Shown piece by piece: positions 16,627 to 25,238 of a DNA stretch of 64,000 bases (its first letter is position 1; every line of letters starts with the position of its first letter). Under the pieces are notes generated by a model. That model made no database searches. It saw nothing but the letters and a program-made list of their open reading frames with translations, and had not been told where the DNA came from. The position numbers were made by a program, and so were the translations under genes. Location: NCBI GenBank assembly GCA_020636495.1, contig JACJXQ010000008.1, forward strand, positions 2,666,001-2,730,000, read 5' to 3'. The stretch is from Chitinophagales bacterium. Its GTDB lineage: Bacteria; Bacteroidota; Bacteroidia; Chitinophagales; Chitinophagaceae.

Positions 16627-17199
16627 CTACTGTGCAAACCTTTTTCTTATTCGGCTTAACGACTGCGGTTTTACGCCTACGTACGAGGCTATCAGGTATT
16701 GAGGAATACGCTGTGCCAGGTCGGTATAGTTGGCCATAAATTTCTTGTACCGCTCTTCCTGGTTATGCATATAGATGGACAAAAGCTGGCCAACCATCAC
16801 ATCAAAGCGGTGTTCTATTATAATCCTGCCCAGCAGGTTGCCATGTGGTGTATTATTAAAGATGTACTGTACATCTTCATAATTAATAACGAGCAGCTCA
16901 CAGTTCTCTATTGCCTGTATATTCTGTACAGTCTTTATATGATTGTTGAAGCTCTGGTAATCGGCAATAAATTCACCCTCTTTTGTAAACTCAAAGGTTG
17001 CTTCTTCGTCGTTCTTATATACAAAGTACCGAACCAACCCGGTTTTTATAAAGCCGATATATTTATCCATCTCTCCTTCCTTCAGAAAAAATGCCCCTTT
17101 GGTCAGCAACATAGGCTTAAAGGCTTTAGTTATAAGCTCTTCTTCCTCCGGGCTAAGCAGGGTAATACTATTGAATATTCTTAGCAGGTCGCCATGCAT
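16627..17199 (-). CDS. Crp/Fnr family transcriptional regulator
   Basis: 190-residue protein with an N-terminal cyclic-nucleotide-binding-like barrel (about 15-115; LLTKGAFFLKEGEMDKYIGFIKTGLVRYF) and a short C-terminal helix-turn-helix (RIPQYLIASYVGVKPQSLSRIRKRF). The Bacteroidota subgroup of this type often lacks the exact cAMP-contact residues of E. coli Crp, and none are obvious here, so the effector is unknown. The gene stands between the SGNH/PKD secreted protein and the unknown pair, all on the same strand. Confidence 0.85.
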   Translation of the reverse strand: MHGDLLRIFNSITLLSPEEEELITKAFKPMLLTKGAFFLKEGEMDKYIGFIKTGLVRYFVYKNDEEATFEFTKEGEFIADYQSFNNHIKTVQNIQAIENCELLVINYEDVQYIFNNTPHGNLLGRIIIEHRFDVMVGQLLSIYMHNQEERYKKFMANYTDLAQRIPQYLIASYVGVKPQSLSRIRKRFAQ

Positions 17200-17248
17200 A
17201 CTTTATCATTAAGTAATACACGAATATAAAAACTCATGTAACAAGTTT

Positions 17249-19021
17249 TTATTGTTTCACAAATTTCAAAACTGAATATGAGCCGTTCCCCAAACGGATA
17301 AAATACAGTCCCGGCGACAGGTCAGAAACATCAACCCTGTCGCCTGACTCAACCAATGTCTTTTGCACCAGGTAGCCGGCGGTATTATATATATTCAGAA
17401 CCGCGGGCACTGCATCCTCTGCAAATGTAACAGTAATACTGCTGTTTACAGGATTGGGAAATATACGCCAGACTTTTTGTACCGGACTTTTTGCAATATA
17501 AGTAGTCCCGCAATTAAACGTTACCGAAGAGGTGGTCGTATCATAAGGACAATGTGTAGCTGGGTCGACTACCTTACATTCATATTTACCCTCAGTTGTG
17601 ATGAACAATGTATCCTTGTTTATCGATGATTGTAAAAGTGTATCATTTCTATACCATAAGATATTTTCTGTACCTGACAAAGTCCCGTTGATATGCAATA
17701 CACTAAACCAAACAGTATCACCCTTACAGGGGTCTCCGTTTGGCATTATATCAAAATAGTAGCCTGACCATTCCGGTGTTTTTGAAAATGTTTGCGACAA
17801 CTCCGAGCAACCATTGACTGTCGACATCACAGCAAACTGTGATATACCGTAAGCCTTGTAATTAATGAGTGACCTGTCGTGCTCGGGAAGACGATCATAA
17901 TTATAGAACCATTGATAGGAGTCTGCGGTCTGTGTCCAAAGGGTGTCATAATTGCATAACCATGCATTGTTGGTATATATCGTAGGGGTATGGCTGCAAA
18001 ACTGGATAATAGTGTCTGTCGTACTTGTGTGCATCCCCTGCATATCACAATTGGTAGTTGTCAGCGAAACTTTATAAGTACCGTTTGAACTATACAAGTG
18101 AGAGGGATAGGGCTGATCGGATGTCGTATTGTCACCAAAATCCCACAATATTGTTTCAGCCATGTACCTGTTTTTCATATGAAATAATACTTCATTAACA
18201 CCCGCACCTACCTGGTAGGTAAAGTCAGAGGAGGGTGGCAGTTTCATATCCCACGAACTTAGCTTACTATACACCTGTGTTTTAACAACACTCCTGATAA
18301 TGGCAGCATCCCCGGCACTCAAACCCGGATTGAAAGATATGCCGGTAGGGTCCTTTTTAAACAGAGTGGTATAAAAGCAACAAGCTGCCGCATAAGTACC
18401 TGCTAATGAGGGATGGCTCTCATCCGGTTGATATAGGTTGATATTGGGATAATGTACCCTCAGATAATGCCAGGCTATTGAAACAGGTGACACCTCTGCA
18501 TTCAACTCACCGGCCAACTCAAGATATTCGTCCCTGATTGTAGTGTCCATACCATCATAGGTACACATCACCGGAAATTTCGGACAATTGGCAGAATCGC
18601 CGTTTTTCCTGCCCCAGGTCATGTACAGCATTATTACAGAACAAGGCTTGTATTGATTGATAATGTCTGTAATACCATGCGCCCCACCAAAGAACTGCGA
18701 GGTATGCGTTACCGGTTCCTGGCTTTGTCCCTGTATCACTATATAATCCCAATTGTCGCTCTTTATTTTGTTACGCACATTCGTATCTGCATAATGATCC
18801 TGTAGTTTGTAGGCACCCGGGGCATATAGGTCATATGTCAACACATCACCGGCAGACGAAGCAGCGCTACTGACCATTTGAGGCAAATTATTCACATAGG
18901 TGTAGCTATTACCGATAAATAAGGTCTTAAGAGTAGTTTGGGCATTGACTTGCCCTTTAACAAACAATAATAATAAGCACGACAGGAAAAATAACCGGGA
19001 TAAGTTTTTCACAGTTAACAC
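17249..19021 (-). CDS. Secreted SGNH-hydrolase-like protein with PKD domain and T9SS type A sorting domain
   Basis: 590 residues. After a signal peptide (about 1-27, ending VNAQ) comes an SGNH/DUF4886-like domain (about 30-245): block I FIGNSYTY with Ser39 and block V DESHPSLAG with the Asp/His pair. A PKD-like domain follows (about 265-345, WDFGDNTTSDQPYPSHLY). Further Ig-like sequence and a C-terminal T9SS type A domain (RIFPNPVNSSITV...) end the protein. The start codon appears to be GTG; no ATG is nearby. It is probably an extracellular esterase or carbohydrate de-esterase, though the substrate is not known. Monocistronic. Confidence 0.82.
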   Translation of the reverse strand: MLTVKNLSRLFFLSCLLLLFVKGQVNAQTTLKTLFIGNSYTYVNNLPQMVSSAASSAGDVLTYDLYAPGAYKLQDHYADTNVRNKIKSDNWDYIVIQGQSQEPVTHTSQFFGGAHGITDIINQYKPCSVIMLYMTWGRKNGDSANCPKFPVMCTYDGMDTTIRDEYLELAGELNAEVSPVSIAWHYLRVHYPNINLYQPDESHPSLAGTYAAACCFYTTLFKKDPTGISFNPGLSAGDAAIIRSVVKTQVYSKLSSWDMKLPPSSDFTYQVGAGVNEVLFHMKNRYMAETILWDFGDNTTSDQPYPSHLYSSNGTYKVSLTTTNCDMQGMHTSTTDTIIQFCSHTPTIYTNNAWLCNYDTLWTQTADSYQWFYNYDRLPEHDRSLINYKAYGISQFAVMSTVNGCSELSQTFSKTPEWSGYYFDIMPNGDPCKGDTVWFSVLHINGTLSGTENILWYRNDTLLQSSINKDTLFITTEGKYECKVVDPATHCPYDTTTSSVTFNCGTTYIAKSPVQKVWRIFPNPVNSSITVTFAEDAVPAVLNIYNTAGYLVQKTLVESGDRVDVSDLSPGLYFIRLGNGSYSVLKFVKQ

Positions 19022-19128
19022 AATTACAATTTTTACAAATTATTTACTGCATAGGTAATCGGCCAATGTAAAGCTATGTAGTTTGGTATTTACAAAAAAT
19101 TATTAGCCAATTAAAATACCCACAATAA

Positions 19129-19157
19129 AAAAGCCGATCTCAAAGAGATCGGCTTTT
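19129..19157 (-). terminator. Terminator of the tRNA-Leu transcript
   Basis: 12-bp stem AAAAGCCGATCT with its complement and a five-base loop. A T run follows on the minus strand directly after the tRNA 3' end. Confidence 0.85.
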
Positions 19158-19158
19158 G

Positions 19159-19244
19159 TGCCTCAGGCGGGAATCGAACCCGCACTCACATTGCTGCGAA
19201 CAGGATTTTAAGTCCTGCGTGTCTACCAGTTCCACCACCAAGGC
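19159..19244 (-). tRNA. tRNA-Leu (UAA anticodon)
   Basis: 86-base class II tRNA. Acceptor GCCTTGG/CTGAGGC with discriminator A, D arm GGTGGAACTGGTAGAC, anticodon stem CAGGA/TCCTG with loop CTTAAAA (anticodon TAA), a long variable arm, and T arm GCGGGTTCGATTCCCGC. CCA is not encoded. It is transcribed leftward after tRNA-Gly, with a terminator between them and another at its own end. Confidence 0.95.
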
Positions 19245-19279
19245 AGCCTTGCTGCCTGCAAAACAGGCTTAAAACAAAA

Positions 19280-19304
19280 AATTCCAAACGCTGGGTTTGG
19301 AATT
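19280..19304 (-). terminator. Hairpin between tRNA-Gly and tRNA-Leu
   Basis: AATTCCAAAC paired with GTTTGGAATT around a five-base loop, followed on the minus strand by TTTTTT. It may partly end the tRNA-Gly transcript or act as a processing signal. Confidence 0.7.
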
Positions 19305-19314
19305 TAATGATATG

Positions 19315-19387
19315 AGCGGAAGACGAGATTCGAACCCGCGACCCTCACCTTGGCAAGGTGATGCTCTACCAGCTGAGCTACTTCCGC
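19315..19387 (-). tRNA. tRNA-Gly (GCC anticodon)
   Basis: 73 bases. Acceptor GCGGAAG/CTTCCGC with discriminator T, D arm GCTCAGCTGGTAGAGC, anticodon loop TTGCCAA (GCC) on stem CACC, and a T arm with the standard TTCGAAT loop. CCA is not encoded. A perfect sigma promoter lies just upstream. Confidence 0.96.
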
Positions 19388-19412
19388 ATACGTTGTAAGA
19401 ACTTTGGGAGTG

Positions 19413-19442
19413 CAAAGATAGGTGACAAAAAGTAAAAACCAA
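19413..19442 (-). promoter_or_regulatory. Promoter of the tRNA-Gly/tRNA-Leu unit
   Basis: On the minus strand TTG (19440-19442), exactly 19 bases, then TATCTTTG (19413-19420): an exact match to the Bacteroidota sigma consensus TTG-N19-TAnnTTTG, 26 bases before the tRNA 5' end. Confidence 0.85.
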
Positions 19443-19534
19443 AACCCTGAAAATATATTTCTTTTTATGAGAAGACCTCTGCCCTCACATCCTAAAATAT
19501 GTCCTGTATATTAACATCTTACCCCTTACTGATA

Positions 19535-19542
19535 TACCTTTG
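19535..19542 (+). promoter_or_regulatory. Candidate -7 element for ccmB
   Basis: TACCTTTG lies seven bases before the ATG at 19550, so transcription would start at or within a few bases of the start codon (possible leaderless mRNA). Confidence 0.5.
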
Positions 19543-19549
19543 CAGCTAC

Positions 19550-20206
19550 ATGCCCGACAACAAGGTACTGACACTGATTCAAAAAGACCTGCTGCTGGAA
19601 TGGCGGCAAAAGCACACCCTGTATGGCGTACTGCTTTATGTAGGCTCCACAGTGTTTATGGTATATATGATGAGCGGCCAGCCCGAAGCCAAAATATGGA
19701 ACGCCCTGTTCTGGATCACCCAACTATTTATTGCGGTCAACTCGGTTGCCAAAAGTTTCCTGCAGGAGCACCCTAATCGTTTCAGGTATTATTTTACCAT
19801 TGTCCCGCCGGTGCACTTCCTGCTGGCCAAAATGGTATACAGCACGCTGCTCATGCTTATGGTCAGCGGCATCGCCCTGGTATTATTTAATATCATGCTG
19901 GGGGCGCCCATTGTTCAATTGGGAGTATTTACCGGTGTAACAGCACTGGGAGGTATCAGCCTTGCGGTAATATTCACCTTCCTGTCCGCCATAGCGGCAA
20001 GGGCGCACAATAATGCCGCCCTGATAGCCATACTGGGTTTCCCGCTGGCTACGCCTATATTAATGATACTGAGCAAACTGGCGGTAAAGGCCATAGTGCC
20101 CGTTTACCAGCCCGGCTGGTGGAAACTGATGATCGTATTATCCTCACTGGATATATTAATAATAATATTAGGTATTATACTATTCCCGTTTCTGTGGCAG
20201 GAATAA
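19550..20206 (+). CDS. ccmB: Heme exporter protein CcmB
   Basis: 218-residue inner-membrane permease subunit of the cytochrome c maturation ABC system. Six hydrophobic segments are visible. The first cytoplasmic part LIQKDLLLEWRQKHTLYGVLLYV and the internal SVAKSFLQEHPNRFRYYF are characteristic of CcmB. The longer frame beginning at 19499 is rejected because a promoter-like TACCTTTG would then lie inside the gene. It is followed by ccmC and ccmD on the same strand, but the ATPase ccmA is not adjacent and must be elsewhere in the genome. Confidence 0.9.
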   Translation: MPDNKVLTLIQKDLLLEWRQKHTLYGVLLYVGSTVFMVYMMSGQPEAKIWNALFWITQLFIAVNSVAKSFLQEHPNRFRYYFTIVPPVHFLLAKMVYSTLLMLMVSGIALVLFNIMLGAPIVQLGVFTGVTALGGISLAVIFTFLSAIAARAHNNAALIAILGFPLATPILMILSKLAVKAIVPVYQPGWWKLMIVLSSLDILIIILGIILFPFLWQE

Positions 20207-20216
20207 TATAATCTTA

Positions 20217-20224
20217 TACATTTG
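20217..20224 (+). promoter_or_regulatory. Candidate -7 element for ccmC
   Basis: TACATTTG fits TAnnTTTG, 22 bases before the ccmC ATG and after the ccmB stop, with TGG instead of TTG at the -33 position. Confidence 0.4.
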
Positions 20225-20246
20225 CTAAAACTTTTTAATTGAGCCC

Positions 20247-20927
20247 ATGCGAAGATCCTGGTGGAAGGTAGCCTGTGTTATTCTGTTAGCTTATGCAATA
20301 ATCGGTGGATTGTTATTACCTGTTCCCCGCAGGCACATCCTCAACGAAACCATCCGCAACCTGTACTACCACGTACCTATGTGGTTTTCTATGATATTAT
20401 TATTTGCAGGAGGTTTCGGGTATTCTATTAAATACCTCCGCTCGGGCAACCTGGTGCATGACATCAATGCTGCCGTGCTTACCAAAGTAGGCATTGTGTT
20501 CAGCATCCTGGGTATGGTCACTGGTATGGAATGGGCCAAATATACATGGGGAGAGCCCTGGAGCAACGACCCCAAACAACTGGGCACTGCTATATGCATG
20601 CTCATATACTTTGCCTACCTCATACTTCGTGGCGGTATGAACGACGAAGAGAAACGCGCCAAGATAAGTGCCGTATATAATATTTTCGCTTTCGCACTGA
20701 TGATACCGCTGATATGGGTACTACCCCGTATGGTCGATTCGCTGCACCCCGGCAACGGTGGCAACCCCGGTTTCAACGCTTATGACCTGGACAGCCAGAT
20801 GAGGGCAGTATTCTACCCGGCTGTCATCGGATGGTTCCTCCTGGGGTTGTGGATAAGCACCCTGGCGATAAGGGTAGAACTGCTGCGTTTTAAAAGGGAA
20901 AATGATTTTCTTAACTTCGAAAAGTAA
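20247..20927 (+). CDS. ccmC: Cytochrome c biogenesis protein CcmC (CcsA family)
   Basis: 226-residue membrane protein that holds heme and passes it to the chaperone of cytochrome c maturation. Six transmembrane helices are visible. The tryptophan-rich loop is GMEWAKYTWGEPWSNDPKQ, the WWD-type heme-handling motif, and conserved His residues occur in YYHVPMWF and near VDSLHPGN. Heme transfer by CcmC depends on these histidines and the loop. It lies between ccmB and ccmD, with about 40 bases to the former and 10 to the latter. Confidence 0.9.
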   Translation: MRRSWWKVACVILLAYAIIGGLLLPVPRRHILNETIRNLYYHVPMWFSMILLFAGGFGYSIKYLRSGNLVHDINAAVLTKVGIVFSILGMVTGMEWAKYTWGEPWSNDPKQLGTAICMLIYFAYLILRGGMNDEEKRAKISAVYNIFAFALMIPLIWVLPRMVDSLHPGNGGNPGFNAYDLDSQMRAVFYPAVIGWFLLGLWISTLAIRVELLRFKRENDFLNFEK

Positions 20928-20937
20928 TTGACATACA

Positions 20938-21150
20938 ATGTATAAAGTATCATTCCTGACAACAGTTTTTACGCTGCTTTTTCTGCTGCAGGCCGCTGCG
21001 CAGGAAAATACGCCCGAAATGGCCGACGCGATGCGTACAGATGGTAAAATTTACGTTGTTGTTTTAGTATTAGCCACTATCTTTGCGGGATTAATTACTT
21101 ACCTGGTGAGAATTGATCGCAAGATCGGCAACCTGGAAAAAAACAAATAG
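20938..21150 (+). CDS. CcmD family protein
   Basis: 70-residue small membrane protein: a cleavable or anchoring hydrophobic N-terminus (MYKVSFLTTVFTLLFLLQAAAQ), a short linker and one transmembrane helix at about 38-58, with a charged end RIDRKIGNLEKNK. Position after ccmB and ccmC and the size are typical of the Bacteroidota CcmD-like proteins that stabilise the heme-handling complex. It is followed after 25 bases by glutamate dehydrogenase on the same strand, so read-through is possible. Confidence 0.8.
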   Translation: MYKVSFLTTVFTLLFLLQAAAQENTPEMADAMRTDGKIYVVVLVLATIFAGLITYLVRIDRKIGNLEKNK

Positions 21151-21175
21151 TATCATTTTTTAACTAAACAAAATC

Positions 21176-22612
21176 ATGGGAGAAGCAACAACTGCAGATT
21201 CAAAAAAAGCCCATTACAGTTTCTTTCGCGGCGTAGAGCAAAATTTCGACAAGGCTGCAAAATACACTCGTTTCGAGCCAGGTATACTGGAGCAGATCAA
21301 ATCATGCAACAGTGTGTACAGGATGAAATTTCCTGTCAGGATTGGTGAAGAGATAGAGGTTATTGAAGCGTATCGTGTACAACACTCCCACCACAAACTG
21401 CCTTGTAAGGGCGGCATCCGCTACAGTATGGATGTAAACCAGGACGAAGTGATGGCGCTCGCTGCACTTATGACCTACAAATGTGCTATTGTAAATGTTC
21501 CTTTCGGCGGTGCCAAAGGCGGTATCAAGATCGACCCCAGGAAATACACTCCGTTCGAACTGGAAAAAATTACCCGCAGGTATGCATCAGAACTGGTGAA
21601 GAAGAATTTCATCGGCCCCGGCATCGACGTTCCGGCTCCTGACTACGGTTCAGGCGCAAGAGAAATGAGCTGGATCGCTGACACCTATGCTTCTCTGAAA
21701 CCGGGCGAGATAGACTCTCTGGGTTGTGTTACAGGTAAACCTGTTACACAAGGTGGTGTTCGTGGCCGTACCGAGGCTACAGGCCTGGGTGTATATTATG
21801 GTATCCGTGAGGTATGTTCTATTGCCGAAGATATGGAGAGGGTTGGCCTGACAGCTGGCCTGGCAGGTAAAAAAGTGATCGTTCAGGGCCTGGGTAACGT
21901 AGGTTACCACGCTGCCAAATACTTCCACGAAGGTGGTGCTATCATCGTTGGCCTGGCCGAATACGAAGGTGGTATCTATAATGAGAACGGTCTTGACCCG
22001 GACAAAGTAGTGGCATACCGCAAAGAAAACAAATCAATACTGGGCTACCCCGGTGCTACAGATATACCTAACAGTGCGCAGACACTGGAGATGGATTGCG
22101 ACATCCTGATACCGGCTGCTCTGGAGAACGTGATCAACGGCAGCAATGCCGACAGGATCAAGGCAAGGATCATCGGCGAAGCTGCCAACGGCCCGCTGAC
22201 ACCTGAAGCTGATGAGATACTGCTGGCCAAAGGTTGTATCATAGTTCCGGATATGTACATCAACGCAGGTGGTGTTACCGTTTCTTACTTCGAGTGGTTG
22301 AAGAACCTGAGCCACGTTCGTTTCGGGCGTATGGACAAGCGTTTCAGCGAAAATCAGAATACGCAGATACTGCAATCGGTTGAAGCACTGACAGGCAAGA
22401 AAGTAACTGATATCGAACGCAAGCAGATACTGCATGGACCTGATGAAGTAGACCTGATCTACTCAGGACTGGAAGACACGATGATCGACTCATACCACGA
22501 GATCCGCGATATGATGATCACCCTGGGTATCAACGATATGCGTACGGCTGCTTTTGTTGTGTCTATCAACAAAGTAGGTGTAGCTTACGAAGAGCTGGGT
22601 ATCTTCCCATAA
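21176..22612 (+). CDS. Glutamate dehydrogenase (Glu/Leu/Phe/Val dehydrogenase family)
   Basis: 478-residue enzyme that interconverts glutamate and 2-oxoglutarate with NAD(P). The substrate motif is VPFGGAKGGIKIDP with the active-site lysine; an earlier Lys lies in PCKGGIRYSMDV; the nucleotide motif is GLGNVG in VIVQGLGNVGYHAAKYF. The length and the ARRYASELVKK...GPGIDVPAPDYG stretch point to glutamate dehydrogenase of the type found in Bacteroidota, not the shorter leucine dehydrogenase encoded at 1.3-2.4 kb. It follows the ccm genes closely but is functionally unrelated to them. A perfect terminator follows. Confidence 0.88.
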   Translation: MGEATTADSKKAHYSFFRGVEQNFDKAAKYTRFEPGILEQIKSCNSVYRMKFPVRIGEEIEVIEAYRVQHSHHKLPCKGGIRYSMDVNQDEVMALAALMTYKCAIVNVPFGGAKGGIKIDPRKYTPFELEKITRRYASELVKKNFIGPGIDVPAPDYGSGAREMSWIADTYASLKPGEIDSLGCVTGKPVTQGGVRGRTEATGLGVYYGIREVCSIAEDMERVGLTAGLAGKKVIVQGLGNVGYHAAKYFHEGGAIIVGLAEYEGGIYNENGLDPDKVVAYRKENKSILGYPGATDIPNSAQTLEMDCDILIPAALENVINGSNADRIKARIIGEAANGPLTPEADEILLAKGCIIVPDMYINAGGVTVSYFEWLKNLSHVRFGRMDKRFSENQNTQILQSVEALTGKKVTDIERKQILHGPDEVDLIYSGLEDTMIDSYHEIRDMMITLGINDMRTAAFVVSINKVGVAYEELGIFP

Positions 22613-22638
22613 TCGACAATTACAATAAATAATTATAG

Positions 22639-22667
22639 AACCGCCTCTTATAAGAGGCGGTTTTTTG
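22639..22667 (+). terminator. Intrinsic terminator after glutamate dehydrogenase
   Basis: 12-bp perfect stem AACCGCCTCTTA with its complement, then TTTTTTG. Confidence 0.9.
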
Positions 22668-22710
22668 TTTTATTACCCTTCATTCATCTGTAGTATATTA
22701 GCGATTCTGT

Positions 22711-23436
22711 ATGAACTTCAACCGTTTTAAAAAGAAGATCAAAACCAAACTACTGGCTAGGCTGCTGGCGGGAGGCAATGTCACCTGCAATGTCTGTGGC
22801 AGTTCATACAGTTCCTTCCTACCCTACCTCGACAGGCCCAACGCACTATGTCCTCAATGCGGCTCGCTGGAGCGCACCAGGCTGATATGGCATTTTATAG
22901 AACAGTTGCAACTCATAACCAATAATACAAAGCTGCTGCATATAGCACCTGAAAAATGCCTGTACGATATCTTCTCAAAAAAGCTGGGCAAGAACTATAT
23001 CCCCGCCGATAAGTTTGAAGAAGTATACACCTACCCCAAAGGCACTGTGCATATGGACATCACCGACATCAACATGGAGGATGAAACGGTCGATGCTATC
23101 ATCTGCATCCATGTGCTGGAGCATATAAAGGACGACCAAAAGGCCATAGCCGAACTATACCGCGTACTGAAAAAAGGAGGCTTCGCCATATTACAAGTAC
23201 CATACGAGAAAGGCAGGGCCACCACTTACGAAGACCCATCCATCACATCGCAGGAAGAAAGGCGCAAACACTTCGGCCAGTTCGACCATGTTCGTATATA
23301 CGGTACTGATTTTATGGATAGGTTCACAGACCCGGGATTTAAGGTAGAACACCGAAACTATGCTGACACCTTAACATCGGCCATAAAAGACCGTCACGTT
23401 TTCAAGCAGCAGGAGATATTCCTGTTGAGGAAATAA
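22711..23436 (+). CDS. Class I SAM-dependent methyltransferase with N-terminal CxxC pair
   Basis: 241 residues. The N-terminal part has four cysteines (26, 29, 47, 50: CNVCG and CPQCG) that could form a zinc knuckle. The rest is a methyltransferase fold: VDAIICIHVLEHIKDDQKAI for the acidic and post-motif region, then ELYRVLKKGGFAILQVP. The classic glycine-rich SAM motif I (GxGxG) is replaced by LHIAPEKC, a variant seen in a group of methyltransferases of unknown substrate in Bacteroidota. It is an isolated gene after the glutamate dehydrogenase terminator. The substrate is not known; glycan or sugar methylation is possible. Confidence 0.8.
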   Translation: MNFNRFKKKIKTKLLARLLAGGNVTCNVCGSSYSSFLPYLDRPNALCPQCGSLERTRLIWHFIEQLQLITNNTKLLHIAPEKCLYDIFSKKLGKNYIPADKFEEVYTYPKGTVHMDITDINMEDETVDAIICIHVLEHIKDDQKAIAELYRVLKKGGFAILQVPYEKGRATTYEDPSITSQEERRKHFGQFDHVRIYGTDFMDRFTDPGFKVEHRNYADTLTSAIKDRHVFKQQEIFLLRK

Positions 23437-23446
23437 AACCTGCATG

Positions 23447-23656
23447 CTATCCGTTCTGCTGTTTCAGGTACAGCGTGGTAAGCGTGCGCGCCCAGTAGCG
23501 TGGAACACTATACTCATTTTGCAGGTGCGCCACCACATCGTTCGACTTTTTGTCCTCTGCCTTGAAAGCCTTGAGTATCTTTATCCAATCCGCAATTTTT
23601 TTCCCTGTTTTCTCAACCACCTGTTCATCCGTCACATCCCAATATTCTTTCTTCAT
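23447..23656 (-). CDS. DUF4287-type small protein
   Basis: 69-residue protein matching the DUF4287 pattern: YWDVTDEQVVEKTGKKIADWIKIL at the N-terminus and a second helical part HLQNEYSVPRYWARTLTTLYL. The family is small, helical and functionally uncharacterised; members often sit beside SRPBCC proteins, but none is adjacent here. Convergent to the methyltransferase gene, with ten bases between the stops. Confidence 0.75.
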   Translation of the reverse strand: MKKEYWDVTDEQVVEKTGKKIADWIKILKAFKAEDKKSNDVVAHLQNEYSVPRYWARTLTTLYLKQQNG

Positions 23657-23737
23657 AATTATCGTTTTGTGTAAGAGTTACAGTATTGAAATTAATTGAT
23701 AAAAGCGAATAACGGTATTGGCCCAACACGAACCATA

Positions 23738-24991
23738 TTATCTGTAACTGTCTCCGGGGGGATTGTTACCATTTATACGATCCACTATTTTCATCGTCTC
23801 CTTCCCATTGATGTCATTTCTGAGAATTATTTTTTTGTCCGGACCAATAACAAAAAAGTTGGGCAATGAGAATATCTCCAGTAATTGCAGTACCTGTGGT
23901 GTAGCGGGGCCACTCCACCCATTATCCATTTCGCTTATGGCAACCGCATTATAAAGCCCTCTTTTATTCTTACTCACATCCTCCTGCCACATGGCGGTTC
24001 TTGAAGAACTTTCAGCAGCCACCGTTATTATCTGCAGGCTGTCATTACCGGAAATTTGTTCCTGTATCAGCGGCAACACATCCTTAGCGATCCTGAGGCA
24101 CGGAGCACACCATGTACCCCAGAAATACATGATAGTGTATTTGCCTGCCAACCGGTTGGTAATATCAATTTTCGTTAATGTTGTGTCGTTAACGAACATA
24201 GGGAAATCTATCTTGTCAGGAACCTCAAACAAGTAAGAGTGCGCTTTAGAAATAGTGGGAAATTTCACCTTAAGTACATCCAGTTCATGCTGTATCTTTT
24301 CTATGGAATCAGCTGTCATGTTGCGCCAGTCACTATATTGCTCATTCAGGTCAAATATCCTGCTCACTTCGTCCCCATGCCATGCCTTTATCGACCTCAA
24401 TATGGTCTTGTCTACCCTGTGTGCAGTGTATAGCGGCCATTTTGTACACATGTTCGGGGTATACTCAAAATCACCCAATGCCTTTGTCTGATCATATACT
24501 ATCGACAGGAGTTCCGTTACAGGAACAGCAGTAATCGCATCCGGTTGATGGTTCAGTAACAGATCTGTCAACATGGACTTATAATAATCCGGATCTATAT
24601 TATCCAAAGCGGATAGCTTTTGCCACAATGCCTGTATAGATGCTATGGTAACATCCTTGAGTTGACCTGTTACCAGTTTACTTAATTCATTTACAGGTTC
24701 AGACTGTTCAAGGTTCAGGTTGACCGTATCCCCTTCAACGTATACTATTTTCCTGCTGCCAAAATAGTCAACCAGGTAAATACCATCTTCTGAATGACTG
24801 ATGACAATAATGCTATCATTTACAGAAACTGCCTTCTTAAAACCGGTATCCCTGTACCTGTTTTCCGTAATTACCTGATCAAGCTTTTTGTAGTAATACG
24901 TTTTCTGCTCAGCAGCAAATGGGTTGCTACCTGCATGAGCATAGCCGGTGCATAAAAGTATTAGTGCTGAATATATTATTCTTAGTGACAT
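23738..24991 (-). CDS. TlpA-family thiol-disulfide oxidoreductase
   Basis: 417-residue periplasmic or membrane-associated protein. A signal peptide (MSLRIIYSALILLCTGYAHA) is followed by a long non-thioredoxin N-terminal region (about 25-265) and a thioredoxin domain with redox motif WGTWCAPCLRIA (Cys295 and Cys298). The cis-Pro region is present as ATPQVLQLLEIF...NFFVIGPDKKIIL. In Bacteroidota such proteins reduce cytochrome c precursors or other extracytoplasmic thiols; a link to the nearby ccm genes is possible but not shown. The longer frame from 25006 uses TTG; the ATG at 24991 is preferred. Confidence 0.85.
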   Translation of the reverse strand: MSLRIIYSALILLCTGYAHAGSNPFAAEQKTYYYKKLDQVITENRYRDTGFKKAVSVNDSIIVISHSEDGIYLVDYFGSRKIVYVEGDTVNLNLEQSEPVNELSKLVTGQLKDVTIASIQALWQKLSALDNIDPDYYKSMLTDLLLNHQPDAITAVPVTELLSIVYDQTKALGDFEYTPNMCTKWPLYTAHRVDKTILRSIKAWHGDEVSRIFDLNEQYSDWRNMTADSIEKIQHELDVLKVKFPTISKAHSYLFEVPDKIDFPMFVNDTTLTKIDITNRLAGKYTIMYFWGTWCAPCLRIAKDVLPLIQEQISGNDSLQIITVAAESSSRTAMWQEDVSKNKRGLYNAVAISEMDNGWSGPATPQVLQLLEIFSLPNFFVIGPDKKIILRNDINGKETMKIVDRINGNNPPGDSYR

Positions 24992-25040
24992 CTTGCGGTT
25001 TAACAAGCAAAGTAACCAATCCTGCCCTTGAATGCAACAA

Positions 25041-25090
25041 GCAGCTCCCCCCTTTGGTCGGTCTTGTTAGCATACTAACTCCCGTCCAGC
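25041..25090 (+). repeat. Dispersed hairpin repeat, copy A
   Basis: Shares CCCCC-TTTGGTCGGTCTTGTTAGCATAC with copy C at 33.1 kb. The hairpin arms are partly eroded (TTGGT versus ACTAA), and the CTTGT loop is kept. Confidence 0.55.
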
Positions 25091-25238
25091 ATGGCCACAA
25101 GCTATATGAAGGTAAACGAACGATATATTTTATAAAAAACAGCCTCCTTTTTGTCCAGAAAATCACGGTAATGACAACATGCAGTATAAGTCTAAATTAT
25201 TCGCTACAAAATACATGAGTAATAGACTTGGTATATAA
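25091..25238. other. Non-coding stretch upstream of the broken lipoprotein
   Basis: A/T-rich sequence with no supported gene; minus-strand frames here are short and not family-like. It may carry the tlpA promoter. Confidence 0.4.

Noticed and set aside
24927..25166. Minus-strand 79-residue frame over repeat copy A
   Set aside because: It spans the tlpA start and the repeat; the residues follow the repeat sequence, so it is most likely chance.
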